Under the pieces are notes generated by a model that had not been told where the DNA came from, ran no database searches, and was given only the letters and a program-made list of their open reading frames with translations. From positions 1 through 64,000 of the forward strand of contig NZ_QMIK01000010.1 of the NCBI RefSeq assembly GCF_003316845.1: DNA of 64,000 nt, given 5' to 3'. The translations under genes were made by a program, and so were the position numbers. Shown here piece by piece: positions 36,275 through 45,844 of this stretch. Origin of the DNA: Cognataquiflexum aquatile (GTDB taxonomy: Bacteria > Bacteroidota > Bacteroidia > Cytophagales > Cyclobacteriaceae). Every line of letters begins with the position of its first letter. Position 1 is the stretch's first letter.

Positions 36275-38353
36275 CTAGTAAGTGAAATAGGCCGGGTCCA
36301 GTTCCAACACCTGGAATCCTATGTTTGTTGAATAGATCTTCCCATTAATTCCAAGAACCGACATAGTGCTAAACCATAGCATAGAATGTTCTTCACCTAT
36401 ATTTTGGACAACTGATTCAGAAAAAGAATCTAGGTTGATTTTAATTACCCGGGTTGGGGTAAATAAAAAAGCCTCATTGCCTATTATAGGGATTACTTCA
36501 GATTCAATCGGATCCTGATTAGAAAAACTGGCTACAGTCACCCAAGTTTCCTTAAGCTGGTCAAACTCTTGCAAAACTATAAAATTTTCTTCTCGATTTT
36601 CCACACCGATTTGATAGAGCTTCCCCTTATACCAAAAAGATTTGAGTCTTAATGAATAATCTTTTATCTCAGTTTGACTTGCTAATTTTTTCCATGTCTT
36701 TGTAGAAAATTCGTACCTCCATCTTTCATTCACTTCAACATAACCTTGAGCAGGGGTAATTTTAAAACCTCCTTCATAGTAAAGGTATTTGTTAGTAGCG
36801 TATACACTTAGAGGTTGAATTACATCTGAAGGAATTTTTGGGAGCTTTACCAGAGTATTGTTACTAGGGTCAAATTCAAACATCTCCGGACTGGACTGAT
36901 AGAAAAACACATTATCTGCATGGCCACCGGAATAAATTTTTCCATTGGGAGATTTGAGTGTAAAAATATTAGCCAATAATGCGTCAGAGTTTTTATTTTC
37001 TACAATCAGTTCCATTTTTCTTGTTCCAGGAGTAAATTTGTAAATTGAATTTACCCTGAAAAAATAACCGTAATCCCCCATAGGGACTCCTCCGCCAATG
37101 CCATAATCTTCTTTGAATATTCCTTCAGCGTTTAAAAAAGGAAGAACAGGGTCTGTGAAAGTTAGCTTAACAGAATTAATGGAATTCTTCCCCGAATTGT
37201 TTGGATAAACCTCAATGTTTCTAGGAATATATAGATCGTTTCCCGCCAATACCCTAAATGTCAAATTTGTTGGGCTAACATTAAGGATTTCATAATTCAA
37301 ATCTAAACCCCCAAAACTCAAACTATTCCATTCTGGATAATGAATATTGAAATTTTTCCCTTTTAATGAAGTCCATTCAAAGGTTTTTCTCAAAAAAGCC
37401 TGCCCTGAATCAACTTCAGGTGCTTTCAATTTAAAGGAGTTTGACAGAATATATTTTTTCCCTCTGATAGTTACCTTAATTTCTGGATTGGACTCCTGAA
37501 ATTTTGCTAAAGGCCTAAATCTGATTTTTGATGATGAAAAATCCACTACGGGGAGCTTATACTCATTCCCGTTTTCCGCAAAATACTTTACCTCAATTGA
37601 TTCTGAAGAAAGGTAAGATCCTTCAATCACCAGTGTATCCTCATAATTGACGACTTGGTTTGGATCAATTTTAAAATTTGCTTGCCGAAAATTCAAGGGA
37701 TATTCCAATTCCAAAACTTTTCCGGCAACTGATATTTCGAAGACATACAAACCTTGTGTAACTTGTTTTTCACCAATTGGAAATATATCCGGTAAAACAA
37801 ACTTGAAACCCAATCCCGACACCTCAAGAACTTTTGCAGGCACTCCTTGAACTGTAACTCTATAGTTCCCGGGTATTTTACTAAAGTTACTGCCTCTGAC
37901 TTCAAGAGTATCTCCAAAAAAAACTGTTGGAGGTGCTACTATTTCCGAAAACAAAAATCCCAAAGACCCTTTACTCACAAAATCAATTACTTTGGAATAA
38001 ACAATTCCTTTGGAGGTTTTTATAAATGCAGCGACCCAATACTTTTCACCAAGTTTCATTGAGTGTGTACCCTTAAGCTCAAAAGAAGCAGAAGGTTTAC
38101 CTTTTTGGCTTACGACATCATCTTTTTCCACCTTCGGAACAGAAGTTGGACTGTACACAAAGCCATATTCCAGGATTTCATCAGAACCAAAATCAAACAC
38201 ATTTGCAGCAAACTGAACTCCCTCACCATCCAATTCCTGGATAAAAGCCACACTGAACCTCGGATTGGTGGCAGGCTTGACATCTTCTTCCTTTTGACAG
38301 GAATACATCAATGAGACCGTCAAAACCAACACTGCTATAATTCTTGTTTTCAT
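36275..38353 (-). CDS. IPT/TIG and Kelch-like domain lipoprotein
   Basis: The 692-residue lipoprotein has a signal ending MYSC (Cys19). An N-terminal Bacteroidota surface domain follows (about 30-125, ANVFDFGSDEILEYGFVY). IPT/TIG Ig-like repeats include IVAPPTVFFGDTLEVRGSNFSKIPG, and a C-terminal half (about 420-690) resembles Kelch-type beta-propeller blades (YEGGFKITPAQGYVEVNERWRYEFSTKTWKKL). It is probably surface-exposed and could bind carbohydrate or protein. It starts 12 bases after the barrel-protein gene at 38366, so the two form an operon. Its expression peak and ligand are unknown. Confidence 0.8.
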   Translation of the reverse strand: MKTRIIAVLVLTVSLMYSCQKEEDVKPATNPRFSVAFIQELDGEGVQFAANVFDFGSDEILEYGFVYSPTSVPKVEKDDVVSQKGKPSASFELKGTHSMKLGEKYWVAAFIKTSKGIVYSKVIDFVSKGSLGFLFSEIVAPPTVFFGDTLEVRGSNFSKIPGNYRVTVQGVPAKVLEVSGLGFKFVLPDIFPIGEKQVTQGLYVFEISVAGKVLELEYPLNFRQANFKIDPNQVVNYEDTLVIEGSYLSSESIEVKYFAENGNEYKLPVVDFSSSKIRFRPLAKFQESNPEIKVTIRGKKYILSNSFKLKAPEVDSGQAFLRKTFEWTSLKGKNFNIHYPEWNSLSFGGLDLNYEILNVSPTNLTFRVLAGNDLYIPRNIEVYPNNSGKNSINSVKLTFTDPVLPFLNAEGIFKEDYGIGGGVPMGDYGYFFRVNSIYKFTPGTRKMELIVENKNSDALLANIFTLKSPNGKIYSGGHADNVFFYQSSPEMFEFDPSNNTLVKLPKIPSDVIQPLSVYATNKYLYYEGGFKITPAQGYVEVNERWRYEFSTKTWKKLASQTEIKDYSLRLKSFWYKGKLYQIGVENREENFIVLQEFDQLKETWVTVASFSNQDPIESEVIPIIGNEAFLFTPTRVIKINLDSFSESVVQNIGEEHSMLWFSTMSVLGINGKIYSTNIGFQVLELDPAYFTY

Positions 38354-38365
38354 AATTTTTCCAAT

Positions 38366-39586
38366 TTAAAAACGTAATCCGATAAGAAATGAACTGACCA
38401 ATCTGTCATAGATAACCACATTGAAGGGAAGACTGACGCTCATCACTTCCGGGTTTTGGGTCACTTGAAATTCTGCTACCAACCCAATGGTTTTACTCAG
38501 GTTGATGACACTGCCGACCTTTGCGAGAGGACTGACAAATCTCCTTTTGATATCTGTTAATGGCTCCTCATAGAGTGTTGTGATACCGTTGGAATTCAAT
38601 GTCTGGTCAATGATTGAAAATTCACTTTCGATCTTATTGTAATTGGAAACCACTCCCAATCCAATATAGGAATCGACCTTTCCTAGCCTAATCCAGGTAT
38701 AGTTGATGGTAACAGGTACCATAATCGCTCTTGCAGTGTATGTTTCTGTGGCAGTCATGTACTGTTCCGAGGAAACATATTCCGAAATCACCGTATTGTC
38801 CTGATTCATATAGGCAATTGCCACATCCATTGATAATCGGGGCCATTTTCTGAACTGATGGGCTTTGACTCCAATCTGAAAAATGGGAAAAATACTTGTT
38901 TCAAAAGCGTCCTTTCTGTTGCCTGTAATGGTTGCCGGTGTCAAGACTATGGAAGAAATCCCAGCCGAAACCACAGGAGAAACCCTGGTAAATGGTTCTT
39001 TTTTGAAATGGAGTTCGAAAGGGAGGTTTTCGCAAAGATGGTATTTGGACAAAATAGAAATGAAATCGTATTCCTCATATTTCAAATTGAAGATGTCCTG
39101 ATACAATTCATTGGTACAATCTCCCGCCATCAGCATATTCAGGGTGCCGATATAGGGTCTTTTGAGTTCAGTGAATTCTCTTCCTTTAATCTCCTCCTGC
39201 TCGTAGCGTGCCACCAGTTCCACTACTTCTGTACCGTTGTCGATATAAAAAATATTTCTGCTCCGGATCAAAGTTAATTTGCCTGAAATCAATACCTGAA
39301 CAAATTCCGCTTCCCTTTCTTCGGTCAGTTTTTTGACTACATAAAGCCAACCATTATCAAAACCAAATCCTGAAATATCCTTCGGAGACAAAGTTTTTGA
39401 CTTTTCTCCGGGTTTTGAAAAGCGGATTATGTCATAAGATTCGTAGTCGAATTTCCTCTCAATTTTCCCATAAACTTTGGTGCCATCCAGTGTAAGGATA
39501 TAATCCTCTGACTGGGCAAAAGAAAATTGGGAAAATAAAATCAGGCTGATTGCCAGAAGCAAAATCAAAGTAACATTAATTTTCAT
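38366..39586 (-). CDS. Secreted outer-membrane barrel-like protein (PorT-type fold suspected)
   Basis: No named family was certain. The 406-residue protein has a signal peptide (ending FAQS), a beta-rich N-terminal domain (EDYILTLDGTKVYGKIERKFDYESYDIIRFSKPGEKSKTLSPKDISGFGFDNGWLYVV, about 27-90), and a C-terminal half with alternating strands. The C-terminal half ends in a Phe-rich segment (SSFLIGLRF), typical of outer-membrane beta barrels. It lies 12 bases upstream of the IPT lipoprotein gene in the same orientation. The pair looks like an envelope assembly unit, with the lipoprotein possibly displayed or anchored with help of the barrel. This is an inference from gene order. Confidence 0.65.
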   Translation of the reverse strand: MKINVTLILLLAISLILFSQFSFAQSEDYILTLDGTKVYGKIERKFDYESYDIIRFSKPGEKSKTLSPKDISGFGFDNGWLYVVKKLTEEREAEFVQVLISGKLTLIRSRNIFYIDNGTEVVELVARYEQEEIKGREFTELKRPYIGTLNMLMAGDCTNELYQDIFNLKYEEYDFISILSKYHLCENLPFELHFKKEPFTRVSPVVSAGISSIVLTPATITGNRKDAFETSIFPIFQIGVKAHQFRKWPRLSMDVAIAYMNQDNTVISEYVSSEQYMTATETYTARAIMVPVTINYTWIRLGKVDSYIGLGVVSNYNKIESEFSIIDQTLNSNGITTLYEEPLTDIKRRFVSPLAKVGSVINLSKTIGLVAEFQVTQNPEVMSVSLPFNVVIYDRLVSSFLIGLRF

Positions 39587-39630
39587 AAATGGGCTTTAGG
39601 GTGATTAACCGAACAATGATACCCAAAAAA

Positions 39631-39675
39631 ATAATATTAAAAAATAAGGGGAAGAAAATAATTTCCTTCCCCTTT
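39631..39675 (-). terminator. Terminator of dxr-rseP
   Basis: AAGGGGAAG (about 39646-39654) pairs with CTTCCCCTT (39666-39674). On the minus strand it is followed by TTATTTTTTAATATTATT. It separates rseP from the downstream barrel-protein gene. Confidence 0.65.
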
Positions 39676-39696
39676 CATATCTCGGTTTTTTCCTGA

Positions 39697-41016
39697 TTAT
39701 GGCCCCGTAAACAACTTCAGGATATCATTTCCAATGGCGAATACCATCAGTGCAAGCAGAAGTACCATACCTACTTTCTGTGCATTTTCTAAAAACTTGT
39801 CAGATGGCGCCTGACCTGAAACCATTTCATATAGCAAAAACATCACATGTCCTCCATCAAGTGCCGGAATCGGTAACAGGTTCATAAATGCCAGGATCAT
39901 AGAAATCAATCCGGTAATACTCCAGAATTTGACCCAATCCCAATTATTGCCATAAATCTTTGCCATTCCGATGGGTCCGCTCACATTTTTGGCAGATACT
40001 TCGCCGGTAAACATTTTTCCCAAGGCTTTGGCATTGACAATTACCACTCCAAATGCACGCTGCGTACCCTTGGTGATGGATTCTGCGATTCCATATTTTT
40101 TGACGACGGGTTCAAGCAGAGGATTTACAGCTATGCCGATGGTTCCTTCCTCAGAAATTTGGGCAGATTTTTCTAAAGTTTCGCCATTTCTTTCTACCAA
40201 CAAAGTGGCTTCTTTGCCTTTCAGGTCAGCAAGGGAACTTTGCAAATCATTGAAATATGCAATCTGTGAGCCATTGACACCAACGATTTTGTCACCGGCT
40301 TTCAATCCGATTTTTTCCGCAGTGCTGTTTGGAGAAACTTCCTTCACATCAAAAGGAACCCTGATATTGATGAAGCTGGACATGGCCTGCTCGCTGTTGA
40401 AAGAATTGATAAACCCTCTTGGTATTTCAATCTTGATGATCTCACCTCCACGGTCAACGGTATAAAAACCCCCGCTGCTCAATAAGGCTTCTCCACCACT
40501 TAATTCATTGATGCTTTCGTATGGCAATCCATTGATATCCAAAATCTTGTCTCCATCTTGAAACCCGATCTGCTTTCCGATTTCCAAGGCAACGATTCCG
40601 TTTTGGATAACTTGATCCCTTGAATAGTAGGTTTCCCCTCTTTGGTATACCAAAACCACAAAAATGATAATCCCTGTGATTACATTGACGATGATACCGC
40701 CAAGCATGACGATCAAGCGCTGCCATGCCGGTTTGGAGCGAAACTCCCAAGGCTGAGGTTCCGATGAAAGCTGTTCTGTGTCCATGGATTCATCGACCAT
40801 ACCGGAGATTTTGACAAAACCTCCCAATGGAATCGCTCCAATGGAATATTCTGTTTCACCCCATTTGAATCCGATGATTTTTGGAGGGAATCCAATGGAG
40901 AATTTCTCCACCCTCATGCCAAACATTTTGGCGGTAAGTAAGTGGCCCAACTCGTGCAGGCCTACTAAAATTGACAACCCCAATATTAATTGGGCTACCA
41001 TGATCAGTGTATCCAT
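39697..41016 (-). CDS. rseP: RIP metalloprotease RseP
   Basis: RseP is a site-2 intramembrane zinc protease that cleaves anti-sigma factors and signal peptides. The 439-residue protein has HELGH (H21, E22, H25) in the first transmembrane segment, the family-typical FSIGFPPKIIGFKWGETEYSIGAIPLGGFVKI, two PDZ-like segments in the periplasmic part (GLKAGDKIVGVNGSQI), and a C-terminal LLPIPALDGGHVMFLLYEMV containing the conserved Asp of the LDG motif. The start overlaps the dxr stop by one base (TAATG), showing operon structure dxr-rseP, a common pairing in Bacteroidota. Confidence 0.96.
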   Translation of the reverse strand: MDTLIMVAQLILGLSILVGLHELGHLLTAKMFGMRVEKFSIGFPPKIIGFKWGETEYSIGAIPLGGFVKISGMVDESMDTEQLSSEPQPWEFRSKPAWQRLIVMLGGIIVNVITGIIIFVVLVYQRGETYYSRDQVIQNGIVALEIGKQIGFQDGDKILDINGLPYESINELSGGEALLSSGGFYTVDRGGEIIKIEIPRGFINSFNSEQAMSSFINIRVPFDVKEVSPNSTAEKIGLKAGDKIVGVNGSQIAYFNDLQSSLADLKGKEATLLVERNGETLEKSAQISEEGTIGIAVNPLLEPVVKKYGIAESITKGTQRAFGVVIVNAKALGKMFTGEVSAKNVSGPIGMAKIYGNNWDWVKFWSITGLISMILAFMNLLPIPALDGGHVMFLLYEMVSGQAPSDKFLENAQKVGMVLLLALMVFAIGNDILKLFTGP

Positions 41017-42182
41017 TATACTTTACTCTTTATTAATTCTTGAGTGATGATACGGGACATTTTGTCCGTATTGATGTAATCTTCCAATGTCGGGTTATTG
41101 ACAAAATCTGCCTTGGCCATTGCTTCAGCGATAATGTCAGACATTTCGAGAAATCCGATATCCTCCCTCAAAAATGCAGCCACAACGATTTCATTGGCAG
41201 CATTTAAGATACAAGGTGAATTCCCCCCTTTTGCAAGTGCCTCGTAAGCCAAACCTAAATTGCGGAAAGTTTCTATATCAGGTTGCTCGAAAGTCAGGTT
41301 TGGATATCTGGCAAAATCAAACCTAGGAAAATCTGCCTTTAACCTGTCTGGGTAGCTTAAGGCAAACTGAATAGGGATACGCATATCAGGTAGTCCAAGT
41401 TGTGCTTTGATACTTCCGTCCTCAAACTGTATCAAAGAATGGATGATGGATTGAGGATGGACTACAACTTCTATCTGCTCTTTGGACAGTCCAAACAACC
41501 ATTTGGCTTCAATTACCTCAAGTCCTTTGTTCATCAAAGAAGCAGAATCAATGGTAATTTTTGCTCCCATATCCCAATTGGGATGCTTTAATGCCTGAGC
41601 TTTGGTCACAGATCCCAGAAACTCCCTATCTTTCCCCCGAAATGGTCCTCCCGACGCAGTTAGGATAATTTTTTCTATTGGATTATGAAATTCACCTACC
41701 AAACATTGAAAAATAGCGGAATGTTCGGAATCTACGGGATAAATGTTCACACCTTTTTCACGTGCCAATTTGGTTACCAATTCCCCCGCTACTACCAAAG
41801 TCTCTTTGTTGGCAAGGGCAATTGCTTTCCCTGCCTCAATTGCTTTCATGGTAGGGATCAAACCGGAATATCCCACTAATGCAGTCAGGACTATGTCTAT
41901 AGACTCCATAGTGACCACATCAGACAATGCTTTTTCCCCTGCAAAAACTTTGATACCCAAAGGAAGCAAAACGTCCCTTACTTTTTCATAGAGACTCTCA
42001 TTGGCTATCACAACACAATTGGGCTGAAAATCTATGGCCTGACGGATCAATAAATCTGCGTTATTCTGGGCAGTCAGGACTTCTACTTGAAATTTCTCGG
42101 GATGTGATCTAATGACCTCGAGGGTCTGGGTACCTATACTTCCGGTAGAGCCAAGGATGGCTACATTCTTTTTTCCTGACAT
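41016..42182 (-). CDS. dxr: 1-deoxy-D-xylulose-5-phosphate reductoisomerase
   Basis: Dxr converts DXP to MEP, the second step of the non-mevalonate isoprenoid pathway, and is the fosmidomycin target. The protein of about 388 residues has the NADPH-binding GSTGSIGTQTLEVI, NKETLVVAGELV, PVDSEHSAIFQCL (metal site), ASGGPF, GAKITIDSASLMNKGLEVIEAKWLF, and HPQSIIHSLIQFEDGSIKAQLG. All catalytic motifs are intact. The start MSGKKNVAILGSTG at 42182 is preferred; an ATG seven codons upstream is possible. rseP follows with a one-base overlap. Confidence 0.95.
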   Translation of the reverse strand: MSGKKNVAILGSTGSIGTQTLEVIRSHPEKFQVEVLTAQNNADLLIRQAIDFQPNCVVIANESLYEKVRDVLLPLGIKVFAGEKALSDVVTMESIDIVLTALVGYSGLIPTMKAIEAGKAIALANKETLVVAGELVTKLAREKGVNIYPVDSEHSAIFQCLVGEFHNPIEKIILTASGGPFRGKDREFLGSVTKAQALKHPNWDMGAKITIDSASLMNKGLEVIEAKWLFGLSKEQIEVVVHPQSIIHSLIQFEDGSIKAQLGLPDMRIPIQFALSYPDRLKADFPRFDFARYPNLTFEQPDIETFRNLGLAYEALAKGGNSPCILNAANEIVVAAFLREDIGFLEMSDIIAEAMAKADFVNNPTLEDYINTDKMSRIITQELIKSKV

Positions 42183-42246
42183 TAATTCATTTTGCATTAG
42201 CAAGGGACAAAGTCTATCTGTCTGATAAATTCCCTTATAGACATGA

Positions 42247-42280
42247 CAAAATTACAAGGTTAATGGACTTTTCCTTCAAA
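42247..42280 (-). promoter_or_regulatory. Candidate dxr promoter
   Basis: On the minus strand TAATTTTG (42247-42254) matches the Bacteroidota -7 consensus and TTTG (42277-42280) lies 22 bases further upstream. The spacer is slightly longer than the usual 19-20 bases, so confidence is limited. Confidence 0.4.
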
Positions 42281-42380
42281 ATTCCCAGTCTTTTTGAAAA
42301 GGGCTAAATTTGGCACATAAATAGGTATTGGTATTATTTGTTTTCAAAAAAGGACTAACCCAAAATTACAGCAATTCGTT

Positions 42381-43820
42381 ATGGATGTTATGATCAAAAA
42401 TGCGAAGACATTGATATTGGCCTTTTCAGCCGGTCTGATGGGCGCATGGGCTTTTCATGAATTCAACCCAAGGGAGGAATTTCCCGAAAATACGGTTACG
42501 GAAATGCCAAGGAGCGTCCCCTATCAGGTCAATAATTCTGTCGGAACCCCTCTAAATGCCCCAATCTCCTTTGTCGAAGCTTCAGAAAAAAGCACGCCTT
42601 CTGTAGTTTTTATCAAGAACTTTTCCGGTACGGACCAAAGACGCTACAGTATGTTTGATTATTTTTTTGGAACTGAGCCTACCCAACGGGTCAGTACCGG
42701 ATCCGGGGTCATTATCAGCGCTGACGGATATATCATTACCAATAACCATGTCATCGACCGTGCCGAAACCATCGAAATCGTCCACCAAAAACGAACCTAT
42801 CCTGCCAAATTGATCGGAACAGATAAGAATACGGACATCGCGGTCCTGAAAATTGAAGCAGCCAATCTTCCAGCTATTCAATTGGGAACAAGCCGCACCT
42901 TGAAAATCGGCGAATGGGTGATTGCCGTAGGAAATCCATTCAATCTGACCTCCACCGTCACTGCCGGTATTGTCTCTGCCAAGGAAAGGCAGATCAATAT
43001 TTTGGGAGGTGAATTTCCATTGGAGTCATTTATCCAAACAGATGCACCTATCAACCCGGGCAATTCCGGTGGTGCTTTGGTCAATATCAACGGGGAATTG
43101 GTGGGCATCAATACGGCTATTCTTTCCAGGACGGGTTCTTATACAGGATATGGATTTGCTGTTCCGGTGGATATTGCGATGAAAATCGCCAATGACCTGA
43201 TCAAATACGGTGAAGTCCAGAAAGCCATTCCCGGTTTGGAAGTAGTGGAAGTCACTCCCGAACTCGCCGAGGACATGAAATTACCATCCTTGGATGGCGT
43301 CATCGTGACCCATGTGGTAAGGGAAGGCGCAGCAGAAAAAGCCGGTATGCAAAAAAACGATGTGGTGACCTGGATTGAAAATATTGACATCACAGGCAAA
43401 GGAAGTTTTGAAGAAGTACTTTCCTATTACAAACCCGGAGACAAAGTGCGTATACAGTTCAAGCGGGGAAATGAACTCAAGACTGCAACCCTCACACTTC
43501 AAAATCTGGAAGGGACCACCGGAGTCATCAAGAGAGAATTTTACGCTTCCAATTTGCTTGGCGCAAGGTTGGAGTCCGTCAATACCATAGAAAAAGACAA
43601 ATTCGATATCAATTATGGCATCAAGATCACCGGGATTTCGCGTGGATATTTGAGAGATCTTGGATTGAACAACGGTTTTGTGATCACCATGATCAATGGT
43701 GAACCTGCCACAAATCCCGAGGAAGTTGGCCTGTACCTAGAAAAATTCAGCGGAAGGTTAAGACTCGAGGGATTTACTCCAAGCGGACAACCTTTCATGC
43801 AGTCCTATAATGTGAGATAA
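42381..43820 (+). CDS. Do/DegQ-type periplasmic serine protease (HtrA family)
   Basis: The 479-residue protein has an N-terminal hydrophobic anchor (about residues 9-24), a trypsin-like domain with an intact triad (H123 in TNNHV, D152 in NTDIAVLK, S229 in INPGNSGGAL), and two PDZ domains (about 290-360 and 385-470). HtrA proteases combine chaperone and protease activities against misfolded envelope proteins. The N-terminal uncleaved hydrophobic segment suggests membrane anchoring. It is divergent from dxr-rseP. This adds to the envelope stress genes in this part of the window. Confidence 0.93.
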   Translation: MDVMIKNAKTLILAFSAGLMGAWAFHEFNPREEFPENTVTEMPRSVPYQVNNSVGTPLNAPISFVEASEKSTPSVVFIKNFSGTDQRRYSMFDYFFGTEPTQRVSTGSGVIISADGYIITNNHVIDRAETIEIVHQKRTYPAKLIGTDKNTDIAVLKIEAANLPAIQLGTSRTLKIGEWVIAVGNPFNLTSTVTAGIVSAKERQINILGGEFPLESFIQTDAPINPGNSGGALVNINGELVGINTAILSRTGSYTGYGFAVPVDIAMKIANDLIKYGEVQKAIPGLEVVEVTPELAEDMKLPSLDGVIVTHVVREGAAEKAGMQKNDVVTWIENIDITGKGSFEEVLSYYKPGDKVRIQFKRGNELKTATLTLQNLEGTTGVIKREFYASNLLGARLESVNTIEKDKFDINYGIKITGISRGYLRDLGLNNGFVITMINGEPATNPEEVGLYLEKFSGRLRLEGFTPSGQPFMQSYNVR

Positions 43821-43840
43821 TTTTCCTAAATTAAGGTTTC

Positions 43841-43867
43841 GCAATCCACATCTAGAGGATGGATTGC
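43841..43867 (+). terminator. Hairpin after the HtrA gene
   Basis: GCAATCCA (43841-43848) pairs with TGGATTGC (43860-43867). There is no following T-run, so it is either a weak terminator or an mRNA 3' end stabiliser. It argues that the next gene starts at 43894 rather than 43864. Confidence 0.45.
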
Positions 43868-43893
43868 AATCCCAAAAAGACACCAAACTACTT

Positions 43894-44310
43894 ATGAAAA
43901 TAGCTCCTCCCTCCTGCGAAAAATGCTTTGACGACTACAAGGATGCTCTTGATGAACTGCAAGAAGTTGTACGGCTATATAAAACCGCCCCTTTGGATCC
44001 AAAAATGCAAAAAAAGGTCATCCGCACTTTTGAGCTGACGCATGAACTTGCCTTGAAAACCATTGGGGAATTCTTCAAAAAACAAGGCCGGCAACATCCT
44101 TTTTCAGGTTCAAGAGACGCTACGGTAGAGGCTTTTAATGAAGAACTGATCGACGACGGCAAGGGTTGGCTCGATATGATCATCGAAAGGATCAAGTTTA
44201 ACCCTCTTTATACAGAGGATTTTCAGGGCGAGTTTGCAGAAAAAATTGCCAAAAAGTACATCAAACTCCTTGAAAATTTTGAAAGGAAATTGAGTAAAAA
44301 GCTGGAGTAG
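43894..44310 (+). CDS. HEPN-like nucleotidyltransferase substrate-binding protein (HI0074 type), orphan
   Basis: This protein of about 138 residues matches the nucleotidyltransferase substrate-binding (HI0074-like, HEPN fold) family. Typical are FELTHELALKTIGEFFKKQG and GSRDATVEAFNEELIDDGKGWLDMIIERIKFNPLY. In most genomes it is coded beside a small MNT-type nucleotidyltransferase, together acting as a toxin-antitoxin (HEPN-MNT) pair. No such partner is found on either side, so it is orphan here. The HEPN RNase motif RxxxxH was not evident. The start at 43894 is chosen because a hairpin occupies the upstream alternative. Confidence 0.82.
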   Translation: MKIAPPSCEKCFDDYKDALDELQEVVRLYKTAPLDPKMQKKVIRTFELTHELALKTIGEFFKKQGRQHPFSGSRDATVEAFNEELIDDGKGWLDMIIERIKFNPLYTEDFQGEFAEKIAKKYIKLLENFERKLSKKLE

Positions 44311-44501
44311 GAATGGGGAAATGACAGGGTGAGCTACAAAATATCAATTTGTTTATAGGTCCGAATACCAACTTTTTTATTGAAAATGAAAATTTCTACA
44401 ATTTTTTTACGCTCCCTGTAGCACAATTACGGCATCGGTCGTCAGGGGAATACAGCCATTTGACTAATTGTTTCAATCCTACAACCAATTATTTTACAAT
44501 C

Positions 44502-45779
44502 ATGAAAAAAAATAACCATTCCACTCTCGGCAAACCTCTACATCTGATCTTGGCATTCATGATGTTTTTGGTGTTGCCATCCTGTCATGATGAGGTCACC
44601 AACACTTACACTTACAAAACCACCATTCCGGTTTATCTCCAAATGAGTACTGTAAGGGAGGCAGACATCATCATAGAACCCGGGAAAGAATTGGATAATC
44701 CGGGTAAGATTTATATTTATGGAGATTACCTTTTGATCAATGAGCCCCAAAAAGGAATCCATATATTGGACAATTCCGATCCGGCTGCACCAAAGAATCT
44801 CAATTTCATCAATATACCCGGCAATGTGGACCTTGCAGTCAACAGCGACATCCTATATGCGGACAATTATGTGGACCTCTTGTCTTTCGATATCAGTGAT
44901 ATAAGGAGCATCAAAATGGTGGGGAGGGATGAGGATGTCTTCAAAAGCATGTATACCAATTTTGATACAGGACAAATCATCACTTGGAAAGACACTGTTC
45001 TGACGAGCGAATCGGACAGGATGTGGGGTTGGGGAGGATGGTGGGGAAGACCTGAGTTTTTGGCAATGGCCAATGACAGCGGCAGAAAAGGTGGCGGACA
45101 AAGCTATGGTCAGGGTGGTTCCATGGCGAGATTCACATTGATGAGCGGACATTTATATGCCGTGGACCAATATAGTTTGAGGGTTTTTGACGTCACCAAA
45201 GAAGATGATCCCACTTTTATCAAAAACATTGAGTTAGGATGGGGAATCGAAACCATTTTTCCTTTTCAGGAAAAACTCTTTATCGGATCCAACACCGGCA
45301 TGCATATCTATGATGCAAGCATTCCTTCCGATCCGAAAAAAATGGCTGAATATTCCCATTTCACGGCATGCGATCCTGTTGTGGTGAATGAAGATTATGC
45401 CTTTGTAACGCTCCGCAATGGCGTATTCTGCCGACAGGGAGTAAATGAATTGCAGGTTTTGGACATCAAAGACCCTTACAATCCAAAGCTATTGAAAGCC
45501 TATGAGATGCTGAATCCTCACGGTTTGGGCCTTGCAGGGGATTTTCTTTATGTCGCAGAAGGGGAGCACGGACTCAAAAGCTTCAATGTCGCGGACGTGA
45601 TGAATATTGACAAAAACCAATTGGAATTCCTAAAATCCATGAAATCTGTGGATATCATTCCAGGACCAAAATCTTTGATTGTAATCGGGCCGGACGGCGT
45701 TTGCCAGTTTGATTATTCCACTCCCTCTGTACTCAAACCATTGAGCTGCATTCAGGTCAAAAATCCTGTAATTGTTTGA
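44502..45779 (+). CDS. LVIVD-repeat lipoprotein
   Basis: The 425-residue protein has a lipoprotein signal (LVLPSC, lipidated Cys near residue 27) and LVIVD-type beta-propeller repeats. Examples are IYIYGDYLLINEPQKGIHILDNSDPAAPKNLNFINIPG, GHLYAVDQYSLRVFDVTKEDDPTFIKNIELG and LFIGSNTGMHIYDASIPSDPKKMAEY. The segment GWGGWWGRPEFLA is a Trp-rich insert in the middle. LVIVD proteins are surface lipoproteins of unknown function in Bacteroidota. The start at 44502 provides the signal peptide; the longer reading frame upstream is not credible. It is followed by a barrel-type protein gene. Confidence 0.82.
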   Translation: MKKNNHSTLGKPLHLILAFMMFLVLPSCHDEVTNTYTYKTTIPVYLQMSTVREADIIIEPGKELDNPGKIYIYGDYLLINEPQKGIHILDNSDPAAPKNLNFINIPGNVDLAVNSDILYADNYVDLLSFDISDIRSIKMVGRDEDVFKSMYTNFDTGQIITWKDTVLTSESDRMWGWGGWWGRPEFLAMANDSGRKGGGQSYGQGGSMARFTLMSGHLYAVDQYSLRVFDVTKEDDPTFIKNIELGWGIETIFPFQEKLFIGSNTGMHIYDASIPSDPKKMAEYSHFTACDPVVVNEDYAFVTLRNGVFCRQGVNELQVLDIKDPYNPKLLKAYEMLNPHGLGLAGDFLYVAEGEHGLKSFNVADVMNIDKNQLEFLKSMKSVDIIPGPKSLIVIGPDGVCQFDYSTPSVLKPLSCIQVKNPVIV

Positions 45780-45790
45780 TTTATAAAAAA

Positions 45791-45817
45791 CCTCCAAGTG
45801 TTCAAAATCCTTGGAGG
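45791..45817 (+). terminator. Hairpin between the LVIVD and barrel-like genes
   Basis: CCTCCAAG (45791-45798) pairs with CTTGGAGG (45810-45817). It is followed by a loose T-rich stretch (TTAGATTTCC). It may terminate or attenuate transcription toward the next gene. Confidence 0.45.
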
Positions 45818-45844
45818 GTTAGATTTCCTTTCAAAAAGTAGACA

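Noticed and set aside
45010-45130. Trp/Gly-rich stretch in the LVIVD lipoprotein as a second Trp/Met-type block
   Set aside because: It is a short insert without the repeated Met pattern, so it was not treated as related to the 23411 protein.
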